A stretch of DNA of 51,431 nt, taken from Hyphomicrobiales bacterium (lineage in GTDB: Bacteria > Pseudomonadota > Alphaproteobacteria > Rhizobiales > Rhizobiaceae). The first letter of the stretch is position 1; each line of letters opens with the position of its first letter. The stretch is taken from assembly GCA_900473795.1 (NCBI GenBank), contig UCMT01000054.1, forward strand, positions 1 through 51,431. Direction: 5' to 3'. A program made the translations under genes and the position numbers. Of the stretch, positions 1 through 7,649 are shown piece by piece. The notes under the pieces were generated by a model. The model searched no databases and was not told the origin of the DNA. It saw only the letters and a list, made by a program, of their open reading frames with translations.

Positions 1-543
1 GCCAACGAGACCTTCAACATCACAGCATCGACGGCCCCCACGACCTATAGCCTGTTCAGTGCCTCCAACACGCCCGCCCAGACGAACCTCAACGACGGTC
101 AGCAACTCGAGGTCGGCGTCAAGTTCCAGTCCAACGTCGCGGGTGATATTACCGGCATCAAGTTCTATCGCAGCGCCAGCGACAACGGCCAGAACGTCGT
201 CGACCTGTGGACCACCGCAGGCACCAGGCTCGCCACCGCTACCTTCACCAACACTTCGGCGAGTGGTTGGCAGACGGTGAACTTTGCGACCGCCGTCACC
301 ATCGCCGCCAACACCACCTATGTTGCGTCGTATCACACGACAGGTGCCTACGTGGCGACCGATGGCTTCTTCACAAGCGCCGTCACCAACGGCCCGCTGA
401 CGGCCTTGTCCAGCGCCGCCGCCGGTGGCAACGGCGTCTACGCGTACGGCGGATCCGCCACCACAGGTCTCTTCCCGACCAACTCCTATGATTCGGCGAA
501 CTACTGGGCTGATGTGGTCTTCCGCCCGCAGCTCGCCGGGTGA
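1..543 (+). CDS. DUF4082 domain protein, C-terminal part (5' end outside window)
   Basis: An open frame enters from the left edge and ends with TGA at 541-543, leaving 180 residues. The sequence reads as one DUF4082 domain. Its hallmarks include SLFSASNTPAQTNLNDGQ near the start, an ASGWQTVNF segment, TYVASYHT, NGPLTAL and a closing NYWADVVFRP. The family occurs in multiples in large secreted or surface proteins of rhizobia, often with Ig-like or cadherin-like repeats, and is thought to bind carbohydrate or act structurally; no enzymatic function is established. The last domain runs to the stop codon without an anchor, so secretion (possibly type I) is likely but cannot be shown. The true start and full size lie outside the window. 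Confidence 0.8.
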   Translation, partial: ANETFNITASTAPTTYSLFSASNTPAQTNLNDGQQLEVGVKFQSNVAGDITGIKFYRSASDNGQNVVDLWTTAGTRLATATFTNTSASGWQTVNFATAVTIAANTTYVASYHTTGAYVATDGFFTSAVTNGPLTALSSAAAGGNGVYAYGGSATTGLFPTNSYDSANYWADVVFRPQLAG

Positions 544-593
544 AGCATCGGACGAGGTTACGGAGGGTCTTGGTAGAGGCTACGCGATCCCAC

Positions 594-620
594 AAAGGCC
601 CCTGCCATGCAGGGGCTTTT
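594..620 (+). terminator. Rho-independent terminator after the DUF4082 gene
   Basis: A stem AAAGGCCCCTGC / GCAGGGGCTTTT with a CAT loop lies 50 bases past the stop codon. The stem is 12 bp with one G-U pair and ends in TTTT. The A-rich left side means it could work in both directions. Confidence 0.85.
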
Positions 621-940
621 GTGCGTTTATGGGGCCTCAGATAGGGCCGCACCTCCCGCAAGCGCCTGCAGCACCGCCTTCTCGGAGAGTGGGGTTGCCC
701 CATAAATCACCGGACACGCTTTCCCATAAAAGAATGGAAGGCCGGTCACACAAGCCGACAGTGTTGCATCATTGCGATAGCACGGAACGAGGCGGGGTGT
801 GAGATATGCGACAGGAATGTCGGTTTGGTTCCAGTATTGTTGTCCTTGACAATTGCTTCGCGCTGGATCGTTGGCGCGCGCCACTTGTTAAAATCGCATC
901 AAAACGATATTCCTCGGAAAAAGGGAAAGGGCAGGATCGA
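621..940. other. Intergenic region upstream of the DeoR-type regulator; no gene supported
   Basis: Between the terminator and the regulator start I see no convincing coding sequence. It contains a 10-bp inverted repeat, TTTATGGGGC at 626-635 and GCCCCATAAA at 697-706, with a further CCCATAAA at 723-730. A TTGACA hexamer at 846-851 could be a -35 element, but no good -10 lies at the right distance. The promoter of the regulator is probably in the A/T-richer part near 885-920. Confidence 0.4.
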
Positions 941-1669
941 ATGAACCCTCGAAAAGGACATCGCATTGCGGCGCTGTCTGATGCCCTGTCACAGCACCGC
1001 ATTCTCCACATCAAAACGGCTGCCCAGATCCTCGGCGTTTCCGAGATGACAGTCCGTCGGGATGTGAGCGCCAATGCGGATCAGTTCGCATTTTTCGGCG
1101 GCCATATCGTGCCTGCCTCGGATGTGGAGAACGACAATCCCTACGAACTGTCCAGAGCCGCGGACAGTCACGCCGCGGCAAAGAGGCAAGTTTGCTCCCA
1201 TGCAATTGAATACATTCACGATGACGACACGATCTTCTTCGATTGTGGCACGACAGTGCCCTATCTCGTTGACCTTCTACCGGATCATTATCATCTCACC
1301 GCGATCTGCTACGCCCTCAATGTAGCCGAGCGGCTGACGCGCAAGCCGAACGTTCGCCTGGTTATGCTGGGCGGGCTTTATCATCCGGCTTCGGCGTCTT
1401 TTTCCGGTTCTTCAGGGCTGGAGACGCTTGATGCCCTCGGCATCAATGTCGCCTTTCTTTCCGCTGCAGGCGTCGACAGCCGCCGCGGCGCAACATGCGC
1501 GCATTTCCATGAGGCGGAAATCAAGCGGAAAGCCATGTCCAGGGCCCAGAAGAACATTCTCCTCGTCGACAGCAGCAAGATCGGGAAGCTCAAGCCGGCT
1601 TTCTTCAGCGATTTGCAATCCTTCGACGCCGTCATCACCGAAGATGGGATCAAGGAATTCCCCGGCTGA
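941..1669 (+). CDS. DeoR-family transcriptional regulator
   Basis: This encodes a 242-residue regulator. The N-terminus holds a DeoR-type helix-turn-helix (about residues 5-55, with ILGVSEMTVRRDV as recognition region). The C-terminal sugar-phosphate sensor domain resembles ribose-phosphate isomerase, with DDTIFFDCGTTVPYL followed by later VMLGG and LLVDSSKIG motifs. The frame is open upstream to 806, but ATG 941 follows a purine-rich AAGGGAAAGG and gives the usual family length. It lies in the same direction as, and 136 bases before, deoC and the sugar operon, so it is probably their local repressor with a phosphorylated sugar as inducer. A DeoR-like palindrome lies in that gap. Specificity is inferred from position. 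Confidence 0.88.
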   Translation: MNPRKGHRIAALSDALSQHRILHIKTAAQILGVSEMTVRRDVSANADQFAFFGGHIVPASDVENDNPYELSRAADSHAAAKRQVCSHAIEYIHDDDTIFFDCGTTVPYLVDLLPDHYHLTAICYALNVAERLTRKPNVRLVMLGGLYHPASASFSGSSGLETLDALGINVAFLSAAGVDSRRGATCAHFHEAEIKRKAMSRAQKNILLVDSSKIGKLKPAFFSDLQSFDAVITEDGIKEFPG

Positions 1670-1742
1670 TTGCCTGTTTTTCCATCGCTGGTGAGAATCA
1701 AACTTGACGTCGCCTTGCTCTGGTGGAAAGATCACAAAATTA

Positions 1743-1758
1743 TGTTATGAAAATAACA
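1743..1758. promoter_or_regulatory. Candidate DeoR operator upstream of deoC
   Basis: The 16-bp element TGTTATGAAAATAACA has perfect 6-bp arms, TGTTAT and ATAACA. The outer TGTTA-N6-TAACA is the same as in the E. coli deo operator as I recall it. It lies 47 bases before the deoC start and would overlap a weak promoter (TTGCTC at 1715-1720, AATTAT at 1738-1743, 17-base spacer). Confidence 0.55.
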
Positions 1759-1805
1759 AACGGCCGATGGTGCAACGCCGCCCAGCACGCCGGGAGGATA
1801 AACAA

Positions 1806-2825
1806 GTGGAATCAGAAAGCGGGCAGCAGCACAGGTTGGCCAGTGACGAGGCTTCCCCCATGCTGTCAAACCATGCCTCGGTGCGCAATCCAGGCATGCA
1901 GCTGGATCTCTCGTGGGTGCTGGATTCGCGCGTCAACCTGTCGGCGACCGAGCGCCGCGTGGCGACCTTGCCTGGCCGTCGCACGGTCAAGAAGGACGCA
2001 CAGGCGGCCTGGCTCCTGAAGGCAGTTACCTGCATCGATCTGACGACGCTGAACGGCGACGACACGCCGGAGCGTGTCAAACGATTGTGCGCCAAGGCGA
2101 TGAACCCGATACGCGCCGACCTTCTGGATTCCCTCGGCATGAGCGGCCATTCGATCACCACCGGCGCCATCTGCGTCTACCATCGTTTTGTTGCCACGGC
2201 CGTCGAGGCGCTCGGAGATTCAGGCATCCCGGTTGCGGCGGTTTCGACAGGGTTCCCGGCCGGTCTCAGCCCGCACCATCTCAAGGTCAAGGAAATCGAA
2301 GCATCGGTTGCCGACGGCGCCAAGGAAATCGATATAGTCATCACCCGTGAGCACGTGCTGACTGGCAATTGGACAGCGCTTTACGAGGAAATGAGGGACT
2401 ATCGCGCCGCCTGCGGCGATGCCCATGTCAAGGCAATTCTGGCGACCGGCGACCTGAAGACGTTGCGCAATGTCACCAAGGCCTCGCTCGTTTGCATGAT
2501 GGCAGGTGCCGATTTCATCAAGACATCGACCGGCAAGGAAGGCGTCAACGCGACGCTGGCCGTGACATTGACAATGCTGCGGGCAATCCGCGCCTATCAG
2601 GAGCGCACAGGCATCAAGATCGGCTACAAGCCGGCCGGCGGCATTTCCGCGGCGAAGGACGTGTTAAACTACCAGTTCCTGATGAAGGACGAACTGGGTC
2701 GCGAGTGGCTGGAACCCGACCTCTTCCGTATCGGGGCATCAAGCCTGCTTGCGGATATCGAGCGGCAGCTGGAGCACCATGTCACCGGTGCCTATTCGGC
2801 CCTCAACAGACACCCGATTGGATGA
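1806..2825 (+). CDS. deoC: Deoxyribose-phosphate aldolase
   Basis: DeoC cleaves 2-deoxy-D-ribose 5-phosphate to acetaldehyde and glyceraldehyde 3-phosphate in the cytoplasm. The 339-residue protein is of the long alphaproteobacterial type, with an extra N-terminal segment of about 80 residues before the aldolase barrel. Visible catalytic parts are CIDLTTL (the acidic residue), AILATGDL, FIKTSTGK with the likely Schiff-base Lys239, and IGYKPAGGI with the second active-site Lys275. I chose GTG 1806 because GGGAGG at 1792-1797 sits eight bases upstream. ATG 1860, also preceded by a GAGG, is an alternative that removes 18 residues. It begins the sugar operon, and its TGA overlaps the next start (ATGA). 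Confidence 0.95.
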   Translation: MESESGQQHRLASDEASPMLSNHASVRNPGMQLDLSWVLDSRVNLSATERRVATLPGRRTVKKDAQAAWLLKAVTCIDLTTLNGDDTPERVKRLCAKAMNPIRADLLDSLGMSGHSITTGAICVYHRFVATAVEALGDSGIPVAAVSTGFPAGLSPHHLKVKEIEASVADGAKEIDIVITREHVLTGNWTALYEEMRDYRAACGDAHVKAILATGDLKTLRNVTKASLVCMMAGADFIKTSTGKEGVNATLAVTLTMLRAIRAYQERTGIKIGYKPAGGISAAKDVLNYQFLMKDELGREWLEPDLFRIGASSLLADIERQLEHHVTGAYSALNRHPIG

Positions 2826-5218
2826 TCCAGATGACTGTTGCCAAGTATTTCGACGAAATGTCCTACGGGCCGGCACCTGAAGCCGACACAGAAGCGCGCG
2901 AATGGCTGGCGCGCCACACTACCGGTTTCGGTCACTTCATCAATGGCACGTTCGTGCCCTCCGCGTCGGCCAAGAGCTTCGACACATTCGAGCCGGCTAC
3001 CGGCAAGGTCCTGGCGAAGCTCGCGAATGGCGGCGCTGAGGATGTGGACTGTGCGGTTGCCGCGGCTCGCAAGGCACAGGCGTCATGGGCGCGGCTGCCG
3101 GGCCATGCGCGCGCGCGCCATCTCTATGCGCTTGCCCGGATGATCCAGCGCCACGCGCGCCTGATTGCTGTGGTCGAGGCGATCGACAATGGCAAACCGA
3201 TCCGCGAAACCCGCGATCTCGACGTGCCGCTGGCAGCCCGTCACTTCTATCATCATGCCGGATGGGCGCAGATCCAGGACACGGAATTTGCCGATCATGT
3301 GCCGGTGGGCGTCGTCGGCCAGATCATTCCGTGGAATTTCCCGTTCCTGATGCTGGCCTGGAAAGTGGCGCCGGCTCTGGCGCTCGGCAATGCCGTCGTT
3401 CTGAAACCTGCCGAATTCACATCACTGACGGCGCTTCTCTTTGCCGAACTCGCTTCCGCGGCGGGCCTTCCGCCGGGTGTGCTCAACATCGTGACGGGAG
3501 ACGGAGAAACGGGAGCGTTGCTTGTCGGGCATGAGGATATCGACAAGATTGCCTTCACCGGATCGACCGAAGTCGGACGCGTCATCCGCGAGCGTACCGC
3601 GGGCAGCGGCAAATCGTTGACATTGGAACTCGGCGGCAAGTCACCTTTCATCGTTTTTGACGACGCCGACATTGACGGCGCCGTGGAAGGCGTCGTCGAT
3701 GCGATCTGGTTCAATCAGGGGCAGGTCTGCTGCGCGGGTTCGCGGCTTCTGGTCCAGGAAGGCATTGCCGACCTTTTTCATGAGCGGTTGAAGCGCCGCA
3801 TGCAGACATTGCGGGTCGGTCAACCTCTGGACAAGTGCATCGACATGGGTGCGATCATCGCACCGGTGCAATTGACGCGCATCGAAGCACTGGTGAAAAA
3901 GGGAGTTTCAGAAGGCGCGACGCTGCATCAAGCCAAGATCGATATGCCGAAGGGCGGCAACTTCTATCCGCCGACGCTTCTTAGCGGCGTGCAGCCGACA
4001 TCGATCGTGGCGACCGAGGAAATCTTCGGGCCGGTTGCGGTCTCCATGACTTTCCGTACGCCGGAAGAGGCGATCCAGCTTGCCAATCACACGCGCTACG
4101 GCCTCGCCGCCAGCCTCTGGAGCGAGACGATCGGCTTGGCGCTGAACGTTGCTGCGAAGCTCGCGGCGGGCGTGGTCTGGGTGAATGCCACCAATCTTTT
4201 CGACGCTGCCGTCGGTTTTGGCGGCAAGCGCGAATCCGGTTTCGGCCGGGAAGGCGGACGGGAAGGCTGCTACGAATATCTGAAGCCGAAGGCCTGGATC
4301 GGTCGCAAGGCGCGCACTGCAACGCCCGCTCTTTCGCAAGTAAAGCCGGCTGCCGGCGATTTTACCTTGTCCACCATCGACCGGACGGCAAAGCTCTTCA
4401 TCGGTGGCAAGCAGGCGCGGCCGGACGGCAATTATTCCCGTGTCATCGCCTCGCCCAAGGGCAAGGCGATCGGAGAGGTCGGCGAGGGCAACCGCAAGGA
4501 CATCCGCAATGCCGTGGTTGCCGCTCAAGCCGCCACCGCCTGGTCGAATGCGACCGCCCATAACCGCGCCCAAATCCTGTATTACATCGCCGAAAACCTC
4601 AGCGGTCGCGCCGATGAGTTCGCCGCACGGACAACAGCGATGACCGGAGCTTCCGCAGCCAGTGCAAAAGCCGAGGTTGACGCCGCGATTTCGCGTCTCT
4701 TCACCTACGCAGCCTGGGCGGATAAATATGAAGGCGTCATTCACCAGCCACCGCTTCGCGGTGTGGCCCTGGCCATGCCGGAAGCGATCGGCGTGGTTGG
4801 CGTCATTTGCCCGCCGGAAGCGCCGCTGCTCGGCCTTGTCAGTCTGGTTGCGCCATTGATTGCCACCGGCAATCGCGTCGTTGTGGTGCCGAGCGAACCC
4901 TATCCGCTGTCGGCGACGGATTTTTACTCCATTCTGGAAACGTCGGATCTGCCTGCCGGTGTCGTCAATATCGTCACCGGGTCGGCGACCGAATTGGCAA
5001 AGACCCTTGCTGCACACAATGACGTCGATGCGGTGTGGGCCTTCGGCTCCACCGAACTTTCGGCGATGGTGGAAAAGCTGTCTTCGGGCAATCTGAAGCG
5101 AACGTTCGTGGACAATGGCAAGGCGACGGACTGGATGAACAGGGCTGCCGCGGAAGGTGCGCTGTACCTTCGCCGCGCTGTGGATGTGAAGAATATCTGG
5201 ATCCCCTACGGAGAATAA
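2822..5218 (+). CDS. Two-domain aldehyde dehydrogenase (ALDH16 type)
   Basis: This 798-residue protein carries two ALDH-like units. The N-terminal unit (about 40-490) is complete: IPWNFPF, FTGSTEVG, ELGGKS with general base Glu269, and GQVCCAGSR with catalytic Cys303. The second unit (about 520-798) has the IGGK start, an NAD-fold-like middle (GVVGVICPP, GVVNIVTG, FGSTE) but no catalytic cysteine motif. That architecture matches ALDH16, in which bacterial members are active and the C-terminal unit is structural. ATG 2822 overlaps the deoC stop; ATG 2831 is an alternative. The neighbour DeoC releases acetaldehyde, so oxidation of acetaldehyde to acetate with NAD is the natural role, though the substrate is inferred. 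The open frame extends upstream inside deoC, which is non-coding in this frame. Confidence 0.9.
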   Translation: MIQMTVAKYFDEMSYGPAPEADTEAREWLARHTTGFGHFINGTFVPSASAKSFDTFEPATGKVLAKLANGGAEDVDCAVAAARKAQASWARLPGHARARHLYALARMIQRHARLIAVVEAIDNGKPIRETRDLDVPLAARHFYHHAGWAQIQDTEFADHVPVGVVGQIIPWNFPFLMLAWKVAPALALGNAVVLKPAEFTSLTALLFAELASAAGLPPGVLNIVTGDGETGALLVGHEDIDKIAFTGSTEVGRVIRERTAGSGKSLTLELGGKSPFIVFDDADIDGAVEGVVDAIWFNQGQVCCAGSRLLVQEGIADLFHERLKRRMQTLRVGQPLDKCIDMGAIIAPVQLTRIEALVKKGVSEGATLHQAKIDMPKGGNFYPPTLLSGVQPTSIVATEEIFGPVAVSMTFRTPEEAIQLANHTRYGLAASLWSETIGLALNVAAKLAAGVVWVNATNLFDAAVGFGGKRESGFGREGGREGCYEYLKPKAWIGRKARTATPALSQVKPAAGDFTLSTIDRTAKLFIGGKQARPDGNYSRVIASPKGKAIGEVGEGNRKDIRNAVVAAQAATAWSNATAHNRAQILYYIAENLSGRADEFAARTTAMTGASAASAKAEVDAAISRLFTYAAWADKYEGVIHQPPLRGVALAMPEAIGVVGVICPPEAPLLGLVSLVAPLIATGNRVVVVPSEPYPLSATDFYSILETSDLPAGVVNIVTGSATELAKTLAAHNDVDAVWAFGSTELSAMVEKLSSGNLKRTFVDNGKATDWMNRAAAEGALYLRRAVDVKNIWIPYGE

Positions 5219-5289
5219 GGGACCCAGCTCTGGTCACCTGGGCGGGAGGAGAACCGCTTCGAAAGGCGAGAGCAAACGCAATTTGAGGG

Positions 5290-5317
5290 AACCGCAAGGC
5301 GTAGAGGCCTGGCGGTT
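5290..5317 (+). terminator. Hairpin between the ALDH and mutarotase genes, possible partial terminator
   Basis: AACCGC-A-AGGC / GCCT-G-GCGGTT form a 10-bp stem with one internal mismatch, a GTAGAG loop and a trailing TTTT that starts inside the stem. In a 159-base gap within an operon this may reduce read-through or protect upstream mRNA. Confidence 0.4.
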
Positions 5318-5377
5318 TTGGGGGCCATTCTGCAGCGCCGCGTCGCTGCGAAAGGGTGCAATTAAGGGAGGATTTCC

Positions 5378-5833
5378 ATGCTGAAGAATATCGATCCGGC
5401 TCTGAACGCGGACGTCCTGCACGCGCTTCGCTCCATGGGGCATGGCGACACGATCGTCGTTTCCGACACCAATTTTCCTTCGGATTCCATCGCCCGGCAA
5501 ACGGTGCTCGGCAAGCTGTTGCGGATCGACAATGTGTCCACGGCCCGCGCCATCAAAGCCATTCTTTCGGTGATGCCGCTGGATACGCCGCTGCAGCCGT
5601 CTGCAGGACGTATGGAAATCATGGGCGCGCCGGACGAGATTCCGCCGGTGCAGCAGGAAGTCCAAGCCGAAATCGACGCTGCAGAGGGCAAGCCGGCGCC
5701 GATGTACGGCATCGAGCGTTTCGCCTTCTATGAGGAAGCCAAAAAGGCCTATTGCGTCATCACCACCGGCGAAAACCGCTTCTACGGCTGCTTCCTGTTC
5801 ACCAAAGGCGTCATTCCGCCGGAAACCGTTTGA
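5378..5833 (+). CDS. RbsD/FucU-family sugar mutarotase
   Basis: This 151-residue cytoplasmic protein belongs to the RbsD/FucU family, which interconverts anomers or ring forms of ribose and fucose before phosphorylation. The family marks are the MGHGD motif with the conserved histidine at residue 22, the DTNFPSDSIA segment and the ERFAFYEEAKKAYCVITTGE segment near the end. The ENRFYGCFLFTKGV close resembles FucU more than RbsD. The start has an excellent GGGAGG seven bases upstream. It sits immediately before a ribokinase-like gene, as in rbs operons, and probably supplies the correct anomer of the imported pentose to that kinase. Confidence 0.88.
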   Translation: MLKNIDPALNADVLHALRSMGHGDTIVVSDTNFPSDSIARQTVLGKLLRIDNVSTARAIKAILSVMPLDTPLQPSAGRMEIMGAPDEIPPVQQEVQAEIDAAEGKPAPMYGIERFAFYEEAKKAYCVITTGENRFYGCFLFTKGVIPPETV

Positions 5834-5844
5834 AGGGAGCGATC

Positions 5845-6777
5845 ATGAAGGCGGGTGTTTCGATCCTCGGGATTTTCGTGGCCGACACGGCCTATCTGGC
5901 GAGGCGCATGCCGAATGTCGGTGAAACCATCACCGGGACGGGTTTTTCCGTAGGTCCGGGCGGCAAGGGGTCCAATCAGGCGGTTGCCGCTGCCCGCGCC
6001 GGTGGTACGGTCTCCTTCATCTCAAAGATCGGCCGCGACACGTTCGGCGATATGGCGCTGAAGACCTATGCGGAAGAAGGAGTAACGCCGAAGGTCGTGC
6101 AGATGGACGACATGCCCACGGGTGCCGCCTTCATCTATGTCAATGACGAGAACGGCGACAACGCGATCATCGTCTATCCTGGCGCTGCCGGCACAATCGA
6201 TATCGCCGATGTCGAGGCCGCGCACGACACGATCGAGCAGTCCCTGGTTTTCGTGACCCAGCTGGAGCAGCCGGCAAAGGCCGCGCAACGGGCGCTGGAA
6301 ATCGCCCATGCAGCCGGCGTTACCACTGTTTTCAATCCAGCGCCGGCCGAGCCGTTTCCGGATGCGATCTATCCGCTGTGCGACTATATCGTGCCAAACG
6401 AAACGGAGGCAGCGGCTATCGTCGGCTTTCCGCTCGACACGCTCGACGATGGCAGACGCGCTGGCGACGCCCTCCTTAAGAAGGGCGTGAAGGCCGCCCT
6501 GATCACACTTGGCGGCCGCGGCGTGTTGTATCATACGGCCACGCAATCGGTTCATGTTCCGGCGATCTCGTCCGGAGCGGTCATCGATACCACCGGTGCG
6601 GGCGACGCCTTTGTCGGCGGCTTTTCGGCAGCGCTATCGCGGGGCGTTAGTGCGATCGAGGCCGTGCGCTTCGGCTGCGCGACCGCCGGTATTGCTGTGA
6701 CGCGGCGGGGAACCGCGCCTGCGATGCCCAAGATCGAGGAAATCGAGGCGCTTCTCCAGGAAAGGGGCGCCGCATGA
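5845..6777 (+). CDS. Ribokinase-family (PfkB) sugar kinase
   Basis: This encodes a 310-residue PfkB carbohydrate kinase. The N-terminal signature (GPGGKGSNQAVAAARAGG, about residues 33-50) and the C-terminal DTTGAGDAFVGGF with catalytic base Asp254 are both intact, and NPAPAE and VPNETE give the usual ribokinase look. ATG 5845 follows GAAGGGAG and lies 11 bases after the mutarotase stop; the frame is open further upstream but without a site. Ribokinases phosphorylate O5 of pentoses with ATP. Beside deoC, the likely product is 2-deoxyribose 5-phosphate, making it a deoxyribokinase, but the sequence alone cannot separate ribose from deoxyribose specificity. Confidence 0.9.
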   Translation: MKAGVSILGIFVADTAYLARRMPNVGETITGTGFSVGPGGKGSNQAVAAARAGGTVSFISKIGRDTFGDMALKTYAEEGVTPKVVQMDDMPTGAAFIYVNDENGDNAIIVYPGAAGTIDIADVEAAHDTIEQSLVFVTQLEQPAKAAQRALEIAHAAGVTTVFNPAPAEPFPDAIYPLCDYIVPNETEAAAIVGFPLDTLDDGRRAGDALLKKGVKAALITLGGRGVLYHTATQSVHVPAISSGAVIDTTGAGDAFVGGFSAALSRGVSAIEAVRFGCATAGIAVTRRGTAPAMPKIEEIEALLQERGAA

Positions 6778-7649
6778 CCCGCAACGATCCGGTCAAACAT
6801 TTCTTCATCTGGCCCGCCCTGCTGATCGTTCTGGTGATCTCGATCTTCCCGCTGATCTATTCGCTGACGACGAGCTTTATGAGCCTGCGCCTCGTGCCGC
6901 CAATCCCCGCGCGTTTCGTCGGGTTCGGCAACTATACGGAACTGCTTCAGAACCCGCGTTTCTGGAATGTTGCCTGGACGACGACGATCATCGCCTTTAT
7001 CGCCGTGACGCTGCAGTATGTGATCGGCTTTTCCGTGGCACTTGCGCTCAACCGTCGCGTACCTGGCGAAGGTTTGTTCCGGGTCAGCTTTCTGGTGCCG
7101 ATGCTGGTGGCGCCCGTTGCCGTCGCCTTGGTCGCCCGCCAGATTCTCAATCCTACGATGGGTCCGCTCAATGAACTGATGACCGCCTTCGGCTTTCCCA
7201 ATCTGCCGTTTCTGACGCAGACCCGATGGGCAATCGGCGCCATCATTTCCGTCGAAGTGTGGCAGTGGACACCGTTCGTCATTCTGATGCTTCTCGCCGG
7301 GCTGCAAACCCTGCCGGACGACGTCTACGAGGCCGCCGCGCTTGAAAATGCCAGCCCCTGGCAGCAGTTCTGGGGGATCACTTTTCCGATGATGCTGCCG
7401 ATCTCGGTGGCCGTCGTCTTCATCCGCCTCATCGAGAGTTACAAGATCATCGATACGGTGTTCGTGATGACGGGCGGAGGACCCGGCATTTCGACCGAAA
7501 CGCTCACCTTGTTCGCGTACCAGGAGGGCTTCAAGAAGTTCAACCTCGGCTACACGTCCGCCCTGTCCTTCCTGTTCCTGATCGTCATTACCGTTATCGG
7601 CCTCGTCTACCTCGCCATCCTGAAGCCCTATCTGGAGAAGCACAAATGA
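6774..7649 (+). CDS. CUT1 sugar ABC transporter permease (MalF-like)
   Basis: This 291-residue inner-membrane protein has about six hydrophobic helices (first at residues 9-35) and the binding-protein-dependent permease loop around residues 186-206 (DDVYEAAALENASPWQQF, then ITFPMM). In that EAA loop the usual glycine is replaced by asparagine. It overlaps the kinase stop by ATGA and is followed by a second permease in the same overlap style, so translation is coupled. It forms the MalF-like half of the transmembrane channel of a CUT1-type importer with the next gene, the binding protein and the ATPase at 10291. Confidence 0.92.
   Translation: MTRNDPVKHFFIWPALLIVLVISIFPLIYSLTTSFMSLRLVPPIPARFVGFGNYTELLQNPRFWNVAWTTTIIAFIAVTLQYVIGFSVALALNRRVPGEGLFRVSFLVPMLVAPVAVALVARQILNPTMGPLNELMTAFGFPNLPFLTQTRWAIGAIISVEVWQWTPFVILMLLAGLQTLPDDVYEAAALENASPWQQFWGITFPMMLPISVAVVFIRLIESYKIIDTVFVMTGGGPGISTETLTLFAYQEGFKKFNLGYTSALSFLFLIVITVIGLVYLAILKPYLEKHK

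Noticed and set aside
627..884. Minus-strand open frame ending just before the terminator at 594-620
   Set aside because: The position is suggestive of a convergent gene, but there is no ribosome binding site or recognisable domain, and codon use is not convincing.
2369..2821. Upstream extension of the ALDH frame inside deoC
   Set aside because: It is the frame-shifted shadow of deoC; ALDH similarity begins after 2822, where an ATGA overlap gives a natural start.
2822..5218. Two ALDH genes joined by a sequencing or assembly error
   Set aside because: The second unit lacks the catalytic cysteine motif and is shorter, as expected of the native ALDH16 plan, so a real two-domain protein is a better reading.
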